DNA of 26,081 nt, taken from positions 1 through 26,081 of the IMG/VR virus record IMGVR_UViG_3300027770_000224. One strand, written 5' to 3'. Of the stretch, positions 7,234-14,703 are shown one piece after another. Under the pieces are notes generated by a model. It ran no database searches and was not told the origin of the DNA. It saw only the letters and a list, made by a program, of their open reading frames with translations. Both the position numbers and the translations under genes were made by a program. This stretch comes from a virus. Each line of letters starts with the position of its first letter. Position 1 is the first letter of the stretch.

Positions 7234-8733
7234 TTAACCGACGGGTAGTTTGGTGCGGTTGTAGTAACCCATTATGGCGTTGTTCAAAGGCGCCGCGGTG
7301 GCATAGCCCGTTATCTGGCCGAGGGCGTTGTTAAACGCGTTAGCTGTCCCTGCGTACCCAGACGCGCGCGCGTTACCGGCGTTTATCGCGTTGTTTGCGT
7401 TGGCGTTGCCGACATTGTACGCGCTTGCTGACGCAGCGTTGCCTATGTTTGCTGCGCCGCGTTGCGCTGCGTCTGAAACATAAAAGGCGTTATTTGCGGT
7501 ATTCGTGCCTCGGTCCAGCGTAAGCCCGGCTACGTTGCCGTAATATGCCGCGTCGTTTGCTTTGGTTGCCGCGCCTTGGTTCATAAGATTTGATGCTGTT
7601 GTATTGCCGCGCGCCAGACCAATCCCTGCGGTTGCTTCGCCAAGGTTTAAAAGATTTGATGATGTTGTCGCGCCGCGTTGCATAGCGATATTGCCCGTCG
7701 CAGCGCCGCGACTTGTAGCAAGATTGCCAGTTGTAACCCCGCGCCCTATAGAGTTTGCGGATGTCGCCTGCGCCCGCGCCAACGCGTTTGCCGCGTTGTT
7801 TGAACCAAGCGTTCCCGCAGCGCCCGTCATGACATTTGACGCTGCCTGACCTGAAGCTGACAAACCACTAAGCGTGTTAAGGCGCGCGGCGCGTTCAGTT
7901 TGAGCGCGGTTAAATGCGTTTTGGTATTCTTGGCTGGCTAAGTCTTGGCTAAACCGCTGGATATTCTTTAGGGCGCCGCCGGACAATATGCCACCGCGTG
8001 CAGACGCCGACCGATCTAAACCCTTTAGACCTTCTGACATACGGAAAGCATAACCGGGGTCTTTTAAGAAGTCTTCTGTGCCAAAATTGCGCGCGTACTC
8101 GCCGTAATTGGCAGCGGTTGCGTCGCCGCCAAGACCCATAAGCTGCATGATTTGCTGTTGAGCAGTAAGGCCGCTTTTTATATATGGGTCTTGATATTCA
8201 CCCTGCCGCTGATACGCTTGCTCAAAATCACCGCGGGCGGTGTTGTAGCCTAGTTCTGTTGCAGCCAGCCCTGCGTCATAGCCTCTGTTGGCGTCGGTTA
8301 GTGCGGTGTCAAAACCCCTATTAACGTCGCCCAAAGCGGTGTCAAAGCCGGCGTCGCTAGCAGCTTGCGCCCCCGCATATGAAGAACGGTATGCGTCTAG
8401 AGCGGTGTCATAACCTTTGCCCAAAGCTGCTTCCGCGCCGGTAAATGCCCGCTGGTCCGCATCCCGCGCTTCGGTGTAGCGCAGGCGCTCCAAATTTTGC
8501 GCCTGAAAATTTGCTTCATTCTGCGCCTGCTGCGCTATTGCCGCTGCTTCTTTTGCCGCTGCAATGGACTCAGCCGACGCGTTCTTTTGCGCTTCTAACG
8601 CCAGCGCGTTGGCGCGCTCCGTTGCTGCGGTCGCAGTGTTAGATGCGGTTATCTGTGCGGCAGCCGCTTTTTTAGACGCGCCAATGGATACCCCTGCGCT
8701 TAATGCTGCCGCTCCGGCTACTACTGCGACCAT
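7234..8733 (-). CDS. gp7-like ejection / DNA-transfer protein with 11-residue repeats
   Basis: 499 residues. The N-terminus (1-25) is hydrophobic and Ala/Gly-rich, followed by an Ala-rich helix to about 100. Residues about 222-276 carry a block typical of phage DNA-transfer proteins (DPGYAFRMSEGLKGLDRSAS, ARGGILSGGALK, QDLASQEYQNAF). Two tracts of exact 11-residue periodicity flank it: 107-172 (six units such as GFDTALTDANR) and 310-463 (fourteen units such as GAATGNIAMQR). It is first in the gp7-gp20-gp16 order and about twice the length of P22 gp7. In P22 such proteins leave the virion and help move DNA across the envelope. ATG at 8733 has GGGGA upstream. Confidence 0.75.
   Translation of the reverse strand: MVAVVAGAAALSAGVSIGASKKAAAAQITASNTATAATERANALALEAQKNASAESIAAAKEAAAIAQQAQNEANFQAQNLERLRYTEARDADQRAFTGAEAALGKGYDTALDAYRSSYAGAQAASDAGFDTALGDVNRGFDTALTDANRGYDAGLAATELGYNTARGDFEQAYQRQGEYQDPYIKSGLTAQQQIMQLMGLGGDATAANYGEYARNFGTEDFLKDPGYAFRMSEGLKGLDRSASARGGILSGGALKNIQRFSQDLASQEYQNAFNRAQTERAARLNTLSGLSASGQAASNVMTGAAGTLGSNNAANALARAQATSANSIGRGVTTGNLATSRGAATGNIAMQRGATTSSNLLNLGEATAGIGLARGNTTASNLMNQGAATKANDAAYYGNVAGLTLDRGTNTANNAFYVSDAAQRGAANIGNAASASAYNVGNANANNAINAGNARASGYAGTANAFNNALGQITGYATAAPLNNAIMGYYNRTKLPVG
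7345..7806 (-). repeat. 33-base (11-residue) repeat tract, 14 degenerate units, in the gp7-like gene
   Basis: Codons for residues 310-463 form fourteen contiguous 11-residue units starting at 310, 321, 332 and so on to 453 without a phase break. Eleven of the fourteen begin with Gly. They are Ala/Asn/Thr-rich with a hydrophobic residue mostly at position 7 or 8 and often Arg at 11. Confidence 0.8.
8218..8415 (-). repeat. 33-base (11-residue) repeat tract, six units, in the gp7-like gene
   Basis: Residues 107-172 divide into six 11-residue units: GYDTALDAYRS, SYAGAQAASDA, GFDTALGDVNR, GFDTALTDANR, GYDAGLAATEL, GYNTARGDFEQ. Gly-aromatic-Asp/Asn starts recur in five of six, so the periodicity is unambiguous. 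Confidence 0.9.
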
Positions 8734-8734
8734 G

Positions 8735-9190
8735 TTATTCCCCGATCCATTTGCTGTAATATGTCTCTACAGGTTCCATTTTCAAAAATTCAAACATCCG
8801 TGACGCGTCTTTGTGAAGTTTGGAACCGTAAAACATACGATGCACGCCTCTCCTTTTAGCCTCTTTTTCAACTAAACGAAAGAGTTTTACACCACTAAAT
8901 CCACCACGCACATCTGGATGTGTCCAAAAGATGTCCATCGTCAGCGTCAGGCACGTTTGGTAGTGTAGCCCCGGCGCAATAAAACCTATGAAATATCCCA
9001 CTAAACGGCCAGTTTCGCGCAACGTCACCACTAGCACTTGGCCGGCGTTATCGCGGACAGCGTAAAGGTCGTACTGCGGATCAAGCGGAACTTTATCTTT
9101 GTTGAGCGCCAATTCTTCCCAATGCAGCGGCAACAACGGTTGCGCTTCTTCAATAAAGGGAACCCAATCTTCAACTTGTGCTGTAATCAT
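8735..9190 (-). CDS. GNAT-family N-acetyltransferase
   Basis: 151 residues. The central part has the GNAT order: a strand with GRLVGYFIGF, then TLTMDIFWTHPDVRGG, then the acetyl-CoA pyrophosphate loop R-G-G-F-S-G with the following helix (VKLFRLVEKEAKRRGV), then a strand with FYGSK and a C-terminal FLKMEPVETYYSKWIG as in many acetyltransferases. The loop deviates slightly from Q/RxxGxG/A (RGGFSG). It would transfer acetyl from acetyl-CoA to an amine; the acceptor is unknown. Its ATG overlaps the hydroxylase stop (TAATG), and it directly precedes the ejection genes, so virion proteins are plausible substrates. Confidence 0.8.
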   Translation of the reverse strand: MITAQVEDWVPFIEEAQPLLPLHWEELALNKDKVPLDPQYDLYAVRDNAGQVLVVTLRETGRLVGYFIGFIAPGLHYQTCLTLTMDIFWTHPDVRGGFSGVKLFRLVEKEAKRRGVHRMFYGSKLHKDASRMFEFLKMEPVETYYSKWIGE

Positions 9191-9732
9191 TATGCGCTCC
9201 TGATGTCTACAATGCAGACTATCCTATCATCTGCGCTGTTGTTTACAACAGAATGTGTTACGCGATTGTTGACCCACCAGATTTCGCCGCCGCGGAAGTT
9301 AACCGTTTCGTCGCCGCTGTGAAACAGCGCGCCGGGCAGGGACTGAAGCGCAATCTGGTAGCGGATATAAAACTCTGCTGGAGCGCCGCCGTCAACGTGC
9401 GGCGTAATCTGACCGCCCGGAGGCAGTTTAGTAATGATGCAGCGGCCAAGCTGGACGCCGTTGACGCGGTGGATCAGGTCCAGCACCATGCGGCGCAGCG
9501 ACGGTAGCCGCGCCCACGCAGGATACTCGACCGTCTGGATGTCATTAATAACACCGTCAGGCGTGTCAGGGATTGCGTTAAACCACAGCCAGATGTCGCT
9601 GACGGCTGCGTGTGCGGTGTCAGGGTGGCTGGTGCGAAGTGTATTCTGGTCCCACAACTCTGGCTGCGTGACTAACTCCCGTAGAACAGAAGATGTATTT
9701 AGCCCGTCAGCGATGCGTAGGAAATTCTTCAT
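9190..9732 (-). CDS. 2-oxoglutarate/Fe(II) dioxygenase, aspartyl/asparaginyl beta-hydroxylase-like
   Basis: 180 residues. The C-terminal half has the double-stranded beta-helix iron site: H112-x-D114 (ITPHVDGG) and distal H160 (NNRVTHSVVNN), with R170 ten residues later at the position that binds 2-oxoglutarate in this family (DDRIVCIVDIR). GEIWWVNNRVTHSVVN is typical of aspartyl/asparaginyl beta-hydroxylases. The reaction would hydroxylate a side chain with 2-oxoglutarate and O2. It is coupled to both neighbours by one-base TAATG overlaps. Prolyl-hydroxylase-like specificity or a small-molecule substrate cannot be excluded. Confidence 0.85.
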   Translation of the reverse strand: MKNFLRIADGLNTSSVLRELVTQPELWDQNTLRTSHPDTAHAAVSDIWLWFNAIPDTPDGVINDIQTVEYPAWARLPSLRRMVLDLIHRVNGVQLGRCIITKLPPGGQITPHVDGGAPAEFYIRYQIALQSLPGALFHSGDETVNFRGGEIWWVNNRVTHSVVNNSADDRIVCIVDIRSA

Positions 9733-10067
9733 TAGCTGATTTCGCGGCCAGACGCGCGCAAGTTGACTGCCGCTGCCGCTGACGCAAGCGTAGAGACAAA
9801 CCCGCCAGATGGCAGGGTGTGGCCTACGATTTCAGGGAAGGTGTAAGTCTCGCCGGGTTGCAGCGTCCGCGTCTTGACGATCAAGTTGCTGTTGCCTGTG
9901 GCTTCGCTGACCGCTGCCAAGTTGACGCTGACGTTAACCACGCTGCTGCTGAAGTTGGTAGCCGTGAACTTGTCAATGATAGCCGTGACGCCGGTCGCCA
10001 CATACTGCGTTGTCTGGGCGTTTTCCATATTCTTGGCGGGGATGATGTTTGCTGCGATAATTGCCAT
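9732..10067 (-). CDS. Small beta-rich hypothetical structural protein, 111 residues
   Basis: Starts MAIIAANIIPAKNMENAQTTQYVATG and is Ala/Thr/Val-rich throughout with alternating hydrophobic pattern (NVSVNLAAV, NLIVKTRTLQPGETYTFPEIVGHTL), which suggests a beta-sandwich. I know similar small proteins from tail regions of environmental phages, without a defined function. SD TAGGA lies 7 bases before the ATG. It lies between a fibre gene and the hydroxylase and overlaps the latter by one base. Confidence 0.65.
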   Translation of the reverse strand: MAIIAANIIPAKNMENAQTTQYVATGVTAIIDKFTATNFSSSVVNVSVNLAAVSEATGNSNLIVKTRTLQPGETYTFPEIVGHTLPSGGFVSTLASAAAAVNLRASGREIS

Positions 10068-10079
10068 GAGCCGGTCCTA

Positions 10080-10871
10080 TCAGGTTACGTTGCCGGTGAC
10101 GTAGAAAGTTTCAGTGCCGACGCATTGCACGTTAGCAACACCGTAGGCTGCGATGGTGCGGCTGCCTGTGGTTGCAGTGCCGCCAAGCCGTAGCGTCGTT
10201 CCAGCGCCCTGTGTGAGCGTAATGGAAGCGGCGCTGCTGTTAACCACATAAAACATATTGCCTGCTACAAACACGCCGGACGGGATTGTGGTGGTCGCAG
10301 ACACATACAGGTGCTTACCATCGTCAGAAGCGGCAGCCGTAGTGTTGAGGCTTTGCGGGACGCTGCGGTAGCCAACAGTGAACCCTGTACCGAGGCTGTC
10401 GTTGACAGTTGATGCCGAAGCCAGACCGGTGATGGTTTTGTTTGTCAGCGTTTGCGTGGCTGTCAGATAGACGCCGTTCGTCACAGTGCCAGCGTTACCG
10501 GATATATCGCCGGTAATAGTGGAGGTTGTGATTGTGACGCCAGCGATTGTGCCGCCGGTGATAGCCACGTTGTTGGAGTTCTGGCTGGCAATCGTGCCGT
10601 AGGTCGCGATGTTATCGACGGTCCATTGCAGCACGTCAGTCGCGCTTTTCAGTACTACCTTGTAGCTAGTAGCAGTAGAGAACCACAGGTTACATTCGCC
10701 GCGGGAGTCCAGAATAACTGGATTGGTGTTGGCCGTGACCGCCGACGCGTCAGTGTACGTCGCCAACGGCGTTGTTGTGCCGGCTGCATAGGTGTAGACC
10801 TTGCCGCCAACCAACGGCGTACCGTTAGCATCGAAGAATTGTGCTTTAGGTTGGGGGGCAAGAACAGACAT
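10080..10871 (-). CDS. Tail fibre/spike with P22-tailspike-type head-binding N-terminus
   Basis: 263 residues. The N-terminal about 75 residues (QFFDANGTPLVGGKVYTYAAGTTTPLATY..., VILDSRGECNLWF) match the head-binding region shared by P22 tailspike and many podovirus fibres, which attaches the spike to the tail hub. The middle (about 100-160) is Thr/Gly/Ile-rich repetitive fibre shaft (GGTIAGVTITTSTITGDISG, LTATQTLTNKTITGL). The last about 90 residues form a beta domain (DDGKHLYVSATTTIPSG...AGTTLRLGG...FYVTG). No endoglycosidase domain is apparent, so it is probably a short binding fibre rather than an enzymatic spike. AAGGTG precedes the ATG at 10871. Confidence 0.75.
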   Translation of the reverse strand: MSVLAPQPKAQFFDANGTPLVGGKVYTYAAGTTTPLATYTDASAVTANTNPVILDSRGECNLWFSTATSYKVVLKSATDVLQWTVDNIATYGTIASQNSNNVAITGGTIAGVTITTSTITGDISGNAGTVTNGVYLTATQTLTNKTITGLASASTVNDSLGTGFTVGYRSVPQSLNTTAAASDDGKHLYVSATTTIPSGVFVAGNMFYVVNSSAASITLTQGAGTTLRLGGTATTGSRTIAAYGVANVQCVGTETFYVTGNVT

Positions 10872-10880
10872 ATCTACACC

Positions 10881-11528
10881 TTAATTAAAGTTATCCGTAA
10901 CCGTCAGGATGACGGACGGAATTGCGGGGGCAGGGGCGGCAGCAGCCACGGCAACAATTTGGCAGCCTGTATCATCAGTAGAAAAAACCAGTTCAAAATA
11001 ATCACCGGCGTTTAGCTTTACCACATAATTCCATGCGGCGACAACTACCGCGCTACTTCCGGCTAAAGTTGCTTTTCTTGCAGAGTTTGCCACATTGACA
11101 CCGTTCACTCTGTACCAAATAAAAACATTTCCTGTGCCAACGCTGGCTTTGATAAGTTGCGCGGAAAACTGAAAGTTGTAAGTGCGTATGCGGTCCACAA
11201 ACACTTGCGATGTAGTTGCGCCAATGTAGACGCCATCAGTTATATCTGTGGTGTTAAACGTAATTGGATACGCTGTATTGATGGCAGCGGCTGTTTGTGT
11301 GGTCGTACTGTAGAACGCGCCGTTGCGGTTGTCTTCAAGTTGTGGCGTGTACAGCGGGGCCAAGTCTTGCCCGAAAGACGAACTTGCCGCCGAGTTAGCT
11401 TGACCACCGCCAGTTATAGTAAAAAGGTTAAACAGATACCTGTACCACTCACGCGTCACCGTACCGTTTTCGGTGTCCGTAATTGGCACACGCGACGCAG
11501 GGATACGGGTAAGTTGAGTCTCAGGCAT
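10881..11528 (-). CDS. Tail protein with C-terminal jelly-roll (TNF/C1q-like) domain at the tail-needle position
   Basis: 215 residues. The N-terminal about 80 residues (RVPITDTENGTVTREWYRYLFNLF) are a motif seen in many phage tail proteins. From about residue 85 the sequence looks like a C1q/TNF-type jelly roll: GAFYSTTTQT..NTAYPITFN, VDRIRTYNFQFSAQLIK, VFIWYRVNGVNVANSA, NYVVKLNAGDYFELVFSTDD. It overlaps the gp10-like gene by 8 bases, the place where P22 encodes the tail needle gp26. Some P22-like needles (Sf6) end in a TNF-like knob, but the long coiled coil of a needle is not obvious here. Needle, plug or receptor-binding protein are all possible. Confidence 0.6.
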   Translation of the reverse strand: MPETQLTRIPASRVPITDTENGTVTREWYRYLFNLFTITGGGQANSAASSSFGQDLAPLYTPQLEDNRNGAFYSTTTQTAAAINTAYPITFNTTDITDGVYIGATTSQVFVDRIRTYNFQFSAQLIKASVGTGNVFIWYRVNGVNVANSARKATLAGSSAVVVAAWNYVVKLNAGDYFELVFSTDDTGCQIVAVAAAAPAPAIPSVILTVTDNFN

Positions 11529-13053
11529 TTGTGCCGCTCAGTTGCAGTTCAGCGCCGGTCAAGTAGATACGGACAGGATCACTGCCAGACACTTCGTAGA
11601 CGCGGTCGCGCAGCTTTAGCGTCATGCCAAGCCGGCGCCATATGACGCGGGTGCCTGTTGCACCGATTGGACCCATAGACGCCCAATGTTCGTTGGACCA
11701 TGTATGGCCGCCATCGTCGGACCAGCGGAGCATGGCCTGCGGATCACTACCTTGGCCTGTTGTTATGCCAACGCCTGTTTCGCACTCAAGTTGCAAGGCG
11801 TGATTTGCTGTACGTTTGAGATTGTTTTGGCCTGTTGGCAGCGCGCGCCACGACCGCAGCCAACGCTGCGCTATATCGTTGTCCGCAAAAACATTTAGTT
11901 CAAGCGTGTAGATGTTGCCGTTAGCGTAGTCACCGACGATGATGTTGCCTTGGAAGTTACACTGGCAGTTGCTGCGGTGGCGCGGAAATACACCGCCAAC
12001 GCCGGAAGGCGTAAGCGGCTGCACAACGTAAAATGCGCTGGAATAAAACGATTCGGCCTCAAACCCACCTTCAGACGGCGCAATAGCTGAATAAGATGAT
12101 CGTTGATGCCATGCGCCCGTAGCCGCATCATACACCCAAGTTTCATCTGCGGACGGAAACGACAAGACGTAGAACGCATGGCCGTCCTGCTGGTAGGTGT
12201 AACCTATAGCGTCGCTCATATCTAAGTAGTTTTGGATTTGCCATTCAATTGCGTGCGTTGATATGCGCTGTGCGCTATAGCCAGCGGCCCTGTAAATGAC
12301 GCCTTGGCCGCGTGCATCCGCGCCAAGCCAGAACACGGTGTTGTCCATCTTGGCGATGGAGTACGGCGCAGCGCAACCGATTTCGTTGAACGCGCCTTGG
12401 ATTGGCGACAGCGGAAAGTCTAGCCCGCCAGAGTTGTACCACACTTCGGTGGAGTCCGTACCAAACACCCAGCATTCGCGGTGGTCTACCAACAAGCCAA
12501 CGACGCCGTCAGGGCTACCTTCGGCGCTGGCAAACTCTAGTGGGTCAACCTGAAAGCCGTCGTAAAGCTGCGTCACCCAAATCTTCTGGCTGTCTGGTTC
12601 GTTAAACACAAAATAGCCATCCAAGTATGCGACGGTAGCCGCACCCGGAAAGTCAGGGTCGGTGATCTGCGTAAACGTGTTGAGGGACTCGTCGTAAATA
12701 TACGCGTCAGGATTGCAGGCAAAGAATATTTGATTGCCGTTGTCGGCAATGGACACAGGGCCAGTGCCAGTTACGTCACCTAGTTTAGTGGGTGTTCCAG
12801 TAAGGCTAGACAGCTTATAAACTTCAAACCCAGACACGACGTAAAAGTCAGCGCCTTGCGTCTGGTGCGCCCACAGCCCGCGGATCGGGCCATCACCTAC
12901 GGTCTGCTGAAGCTGCAAGCCGGGGCAACGCTGAATGAACGCCGGCTCTATGCCGCCTTCTGGCACCGCTTCTGGAAACAAGTTCACCATGCGTGCGTTG
13001 GCAGCGTTTATTGAACGGGCCACATACGCGCTGCCCAAGATGGGCGTCTTCAT
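11521..13053 (-). CDS. P22 gp10-like packaged DNA stabilisation protein (tail hub)
   Basis: 510 residues, close to P22 gp10 (about 470). The opening (MKTPILGSAYVARSINAANARMVNLFPE) and the recurrent short beta motifs (DFYVVSGFEVYKL, QIFFACNPDAYIYDE, GYFVFNEPDSQKIWVTQL, ECWVFGTDSTEVWYNSG) are characteristic of the gp10 beta-propeller hub family. In P22 gp10 forms a hexamer below the gp4 ring, closes the head after packaging and carries the tailspikes. It starts in a TAATG overlap with the gp4-like gene, the same order as in P22. Confidence 0.88.
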   Translation of the reverse strand: MKTPILGSAYVARSINAANARMVNLFPEAVPEGGIEPAFIQRCPGLQLQQTVGDGPIRGLWAHQTQGADFYVVSGFEVYKLSSLTGTPTKLGDVTGTGPVSIADNGNQIFFACNPDAYIYDESLNTFTQITDPDFPGAATVAYLDGYFVFNEPDSQKIWVTQLYDGFQVDPLEFASAEGSPDGVVGLLVDHRECWVFGTDSTEVWYNSGGLDFPLSPIQGAFNEIGCAAPYSIAKMDNTVFWLGADARGQGVIYRAAGYSAQRISTHAIEWQIQNYLDMSDAIGYTYQQDGHAFYVLSFPSADETWVYDAATGAWHQRSSYSAIAPSEGGFEAESFYSSAFYVVQPLTPSGVGGVFPRHRSNCQCNFQGNIIVGDYANGNIYTLELNVFADNDIAQRWLRSWRALPTGQNNLKRTANHALQLECETGVGITTGQGSDPQAMLRWSDDGGHTWSNEHWASMGPIGATGTRVIWRRLGMTLKLRDRVYEVSGSDPVRIYLTGAELQLSGTNA

Positions 13054-13763
13054 TAGAAATTACCCGCAAAAATGTTATACCGCTGGCGGGTTGCTATGAG
13101 GCTGTACGGCATCGACATGATGTCATCAGGATTGTTGATGCGCTTCAGGTTGCGCTTAGAATACATAGCAATGCGCTGAACTTGTGGTGACGGTTCTTCG
13201 CCAAACTCAGGTGCTAGTTCGCACGCTAGATTATAGCGGAACGCACGCAGATAGCCGGGCGGAAACGAAAGGACTGTGTCAAGCGTCGCTGGCTGTGTCA
13301 GTTCTTCGACCGAAATGAAATGCCATTCCAGCGCGCGCGTGGGGCGTGGGTAGATGTACATATCAATGTCAGGATATGTCATGTTGACAAAGAGAACCTG
13401 CGGGAACGTAGAGGACACGGTCTTGACCGCGATGCCATCATACTGCTGCTGGTTGATCATTTTGATGCCGTAGCTAACGCCAGTGCTAGGGTCTTTGAAA
13501 TATGTGGCGTCATCCAGCAAGATAGGACGGTTGCCGACGAAGTCGCCGGAAGGCCCAAGCGTGCGGTTAAGTGTGGCGGCGGGCCATGTGAAGACTTGGT
13601 CTTGTGTCGAGAAGACAGCGAGGCGCTCAGTGTTCCAGCTATCAATCATCTGGTTCATGGCGCGCAGTGCGTCCTCCGACGTTTCAGCCGATGGAGTTTC
13701 GCCTTCTGCTAGAACACCTAGAAGTCTAAGCGAACCGTTGATTGTTTCACCAGCCGTAGCCAT
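13053..13763 (-). CDS. P22 gp4-like head-to-tail adaptor
   Basis: 236 residues. The start (GETINGSLRLLGVLAEGETPSAETSEDALRAMNQMIDSW) is the helical signature of the P22 tail accessory factor gp4 family, followed by a beta-rich insert (VLFVNMTYPDIDMYIYPRP) and a helical region (FPPGYLRAFRYNLACELAPEFG). gp4 forms a dodecameric ring under the portal onto which gp10 assembles. P22 gp4 also has muralytic activity; I see no clear evidence for it here. Length is greater than P22 gp4 (166). The gene is separated from the upstream small beta protein by a hairpin. Confidence 0.85.
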   Translation of the reverse strand: MATAGETINGSLRLLGVLAEGETPSAETSEDALRAMNQMIDSWNTERLAVFSTQDQVFTWPAATLNRTLGPSGDFVGNRPILLDDATYFKDPSTGVSYGIKMINQQQYDGIAVKTVSSTFPQVLFVNMTYPDIDMYIYPRPTRALEWHFISVEELTQPATLDTVLSFPPGYLRAFRYNLACELAPEFGEEPSPQVQRIAMYSKRNLKRINNPDDIMSMPYSLIATRQRYNIFAGNF

Positions 13764-13792
13764 GCCAAAATCCCCATAAAACCTTTAAAAAT

Positions 13793-13812
13793 GGACGGCC
13801 CGAAAGCCGCCC
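13793..13812 (-). terminator. GC-rich hairpin before the gp4-like gene; partial terminator or mRNA processing stem
   Basis: In minus-strand RNA the arms GGGCGGC and GCCGUCC pair over 7 positions (one G-U) around a 6-base loop, followed by AUUUUU. On the plus strand the wobble becomes an A-C mismatch, so the structure is specific to the operon transcript. The T-run is short and a start codon lies about 30 bases on, so read-through is expected. Confidence 0.5.
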
Positions 13813-13819
13813 AAATTAA

Positions 13820-14233
13820 TTATACGCAGTGAATGATAGCAAAGTTAATTACTATTGCTTCTGACAGCGTACCACCAGAAATGTTACGTAGCGTGATGCT
13901 GACAGTGCCAGCAGCCAGCGCGTTAGCAAACACGTTGTATGATCCGGCGGTCGTTTGACCACCAGCGATAGTCAGAATAATAGTGTCATTTGCAGAAATA
14001 AAACTATTGTTCAGCGTGAACGTAGCGTTAGTGGCAGTAGCCAACGACGCGTTGTTCATCGTAATAACGCCTGCTGCTTTGTTCAGCGTAACAGCAGTTG
14101 ACTTGCTGGTAGCCTGCGTAACCGTGCCTTGTGCTGCGGCGGTGTAGCCGATTTGCTCATCGCTCAAGAGATATTGTGCGCCAATAATGTCTTGGTCGAG
14201 GTATGCAACACCAATAGGTTTTGTATTAGCCAT
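13820..14233 (-). CDS. Small beta-sandwich protein near the coat gene, candidate head decoration protein
   Basis: 137 residues. The N-terminus (MANTKPIGVAYLDQDIIGA) is followed by a Thr/Ala/Val-rich beta domain (GTVTQATSKSTAVTLNKAAGVITMNN, FTLNNSFISANDTIILTI, GTVSITLRNISGGTLSEAIVINFAII). This pattern occurs in phage proteins next to the coat gene or inside tail fibres, and suggests a surface-exposed beta-sandwich. AGGAG lies 8 bases before the ATG, one of the best ribosome sites in the window. It is bracketed by two hairpins. A decoration role is inferred from location and fold pattern. Confidence 0.6.
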   Translation of the reverse strand: MANTKPIGVAYLDQDIIGAQYLLSDEQIGYTAAAQGTVTQATSKSTAVTLNKAAGVITMNNASLATATNATFTLNNSFISANDTIILTIAGGQTTAGSYNVFANALAAGTVSITLRNISGGTLSEAIVINFAIIHCV

Positions 14234-14254
14234 TGATTTTCTCCTGAAAAGGAT

Positions 14255-14274
14255 GCCCCGACCGAAGCCGGGGC
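14255..14274 (-). terminator. GC-rich UUCG hairpin between two small beta-protein genes
   Basis: Minus-strand RNA arms GCCCCGGC and GUCGGGGC pair over 8 positions with one G-U around a UUCG loop closed by C-G, the most stable tetraloop type. UCCUUUUC follows. The plus-strand version has a C-A mismatch. It may attenuate transcription or protect mRNA ends between highly expressed genes. Confidence 0.5.
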
Positions 14275-14281
14275 AAACCTA

Positions 14282-14680
14282 TTAGCCAGCGATGCGGTAC
14301 AGATTGTACGTTGTGTCGCCAGTTTTAACAGCGCGGAACAGTACGCTTTTGGATGCAACGCCTGCGCCTGAACCAACCAAGGTCCAGCCGGTGCCTACTA
14401 CGATAGTAGGAACGCCAGTGCTGGTAGCAACCAAAGCAATATCAAATGCTGAGTTTGTCTTTGCGCTGCTGATGGTTGCGTTAACAATAGCAACCGTAGG
14501 GAGTGTAAGATCGGCTGCACTAGACGAAGTGTAGACAACCAGACCACCGCCCAAATCGGCAGCAGTTAGGGTAGCTGCTGCAGTGTATGCAGTAGCAACA
14601 GGGGACGTGGTCAGGTTAACTTCGGTGAGGTTGCCGTCACCGAGTTGATAGCCGCCAGCGCCATTAGGTAAAGTAGGCAT
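14282..14680 (-). CDS. Small beta-rich protein directly after coat, candidate decoration or head-fibre protein
   Basis: 132 residues. The N-terminus (MPTLPNGAGGYQLGDGNLTE) leads into a beta domain (LTAADLGGGLVVYTSSSAADLTLPTVA, GVPTIVVGTGWTLVGSG, SVLFRAVKTGDTTYNLYRIAG). The last domain resembles the terminal beta domain of the two fibres in this window, so a head-exposed decoration or head fibre is plausible. AAAGGA is spaced 8 bases from ATG at 14680. It is first after the coat gene, separated by a hairpin. Confidence 0.6.
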   Translation of the reverse strand: MPTLPNGAGGYQLGDGNLTEVNLTTSPVATAYTAAATLTAADLGGGLVVYTSSSAADLTLPTVAIVNATISSAKTNSAFDIALVATSTGVPTIVVGTGWTLVGSGAGVASKSVLFRAVKTGDTTYNLYRIAG

Positions 14681-14703
14681 ATTAAAAATCCTTTAAGATA
14701 GTT

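Noticed and set aside
10080-10871. Diversity-generating retroelement target in a fibre gene
   Set aside because: No reverse transcriptase gene or template repeat in the window, and no C-terminal lectin-type variable region visible.
10452-11015. 187-codon plus-strand frame opposite fibre and jelly-roll genes
   Set aside because: Spans two real minus-strand genes and their intergenic gap; composition is that of a shadow.
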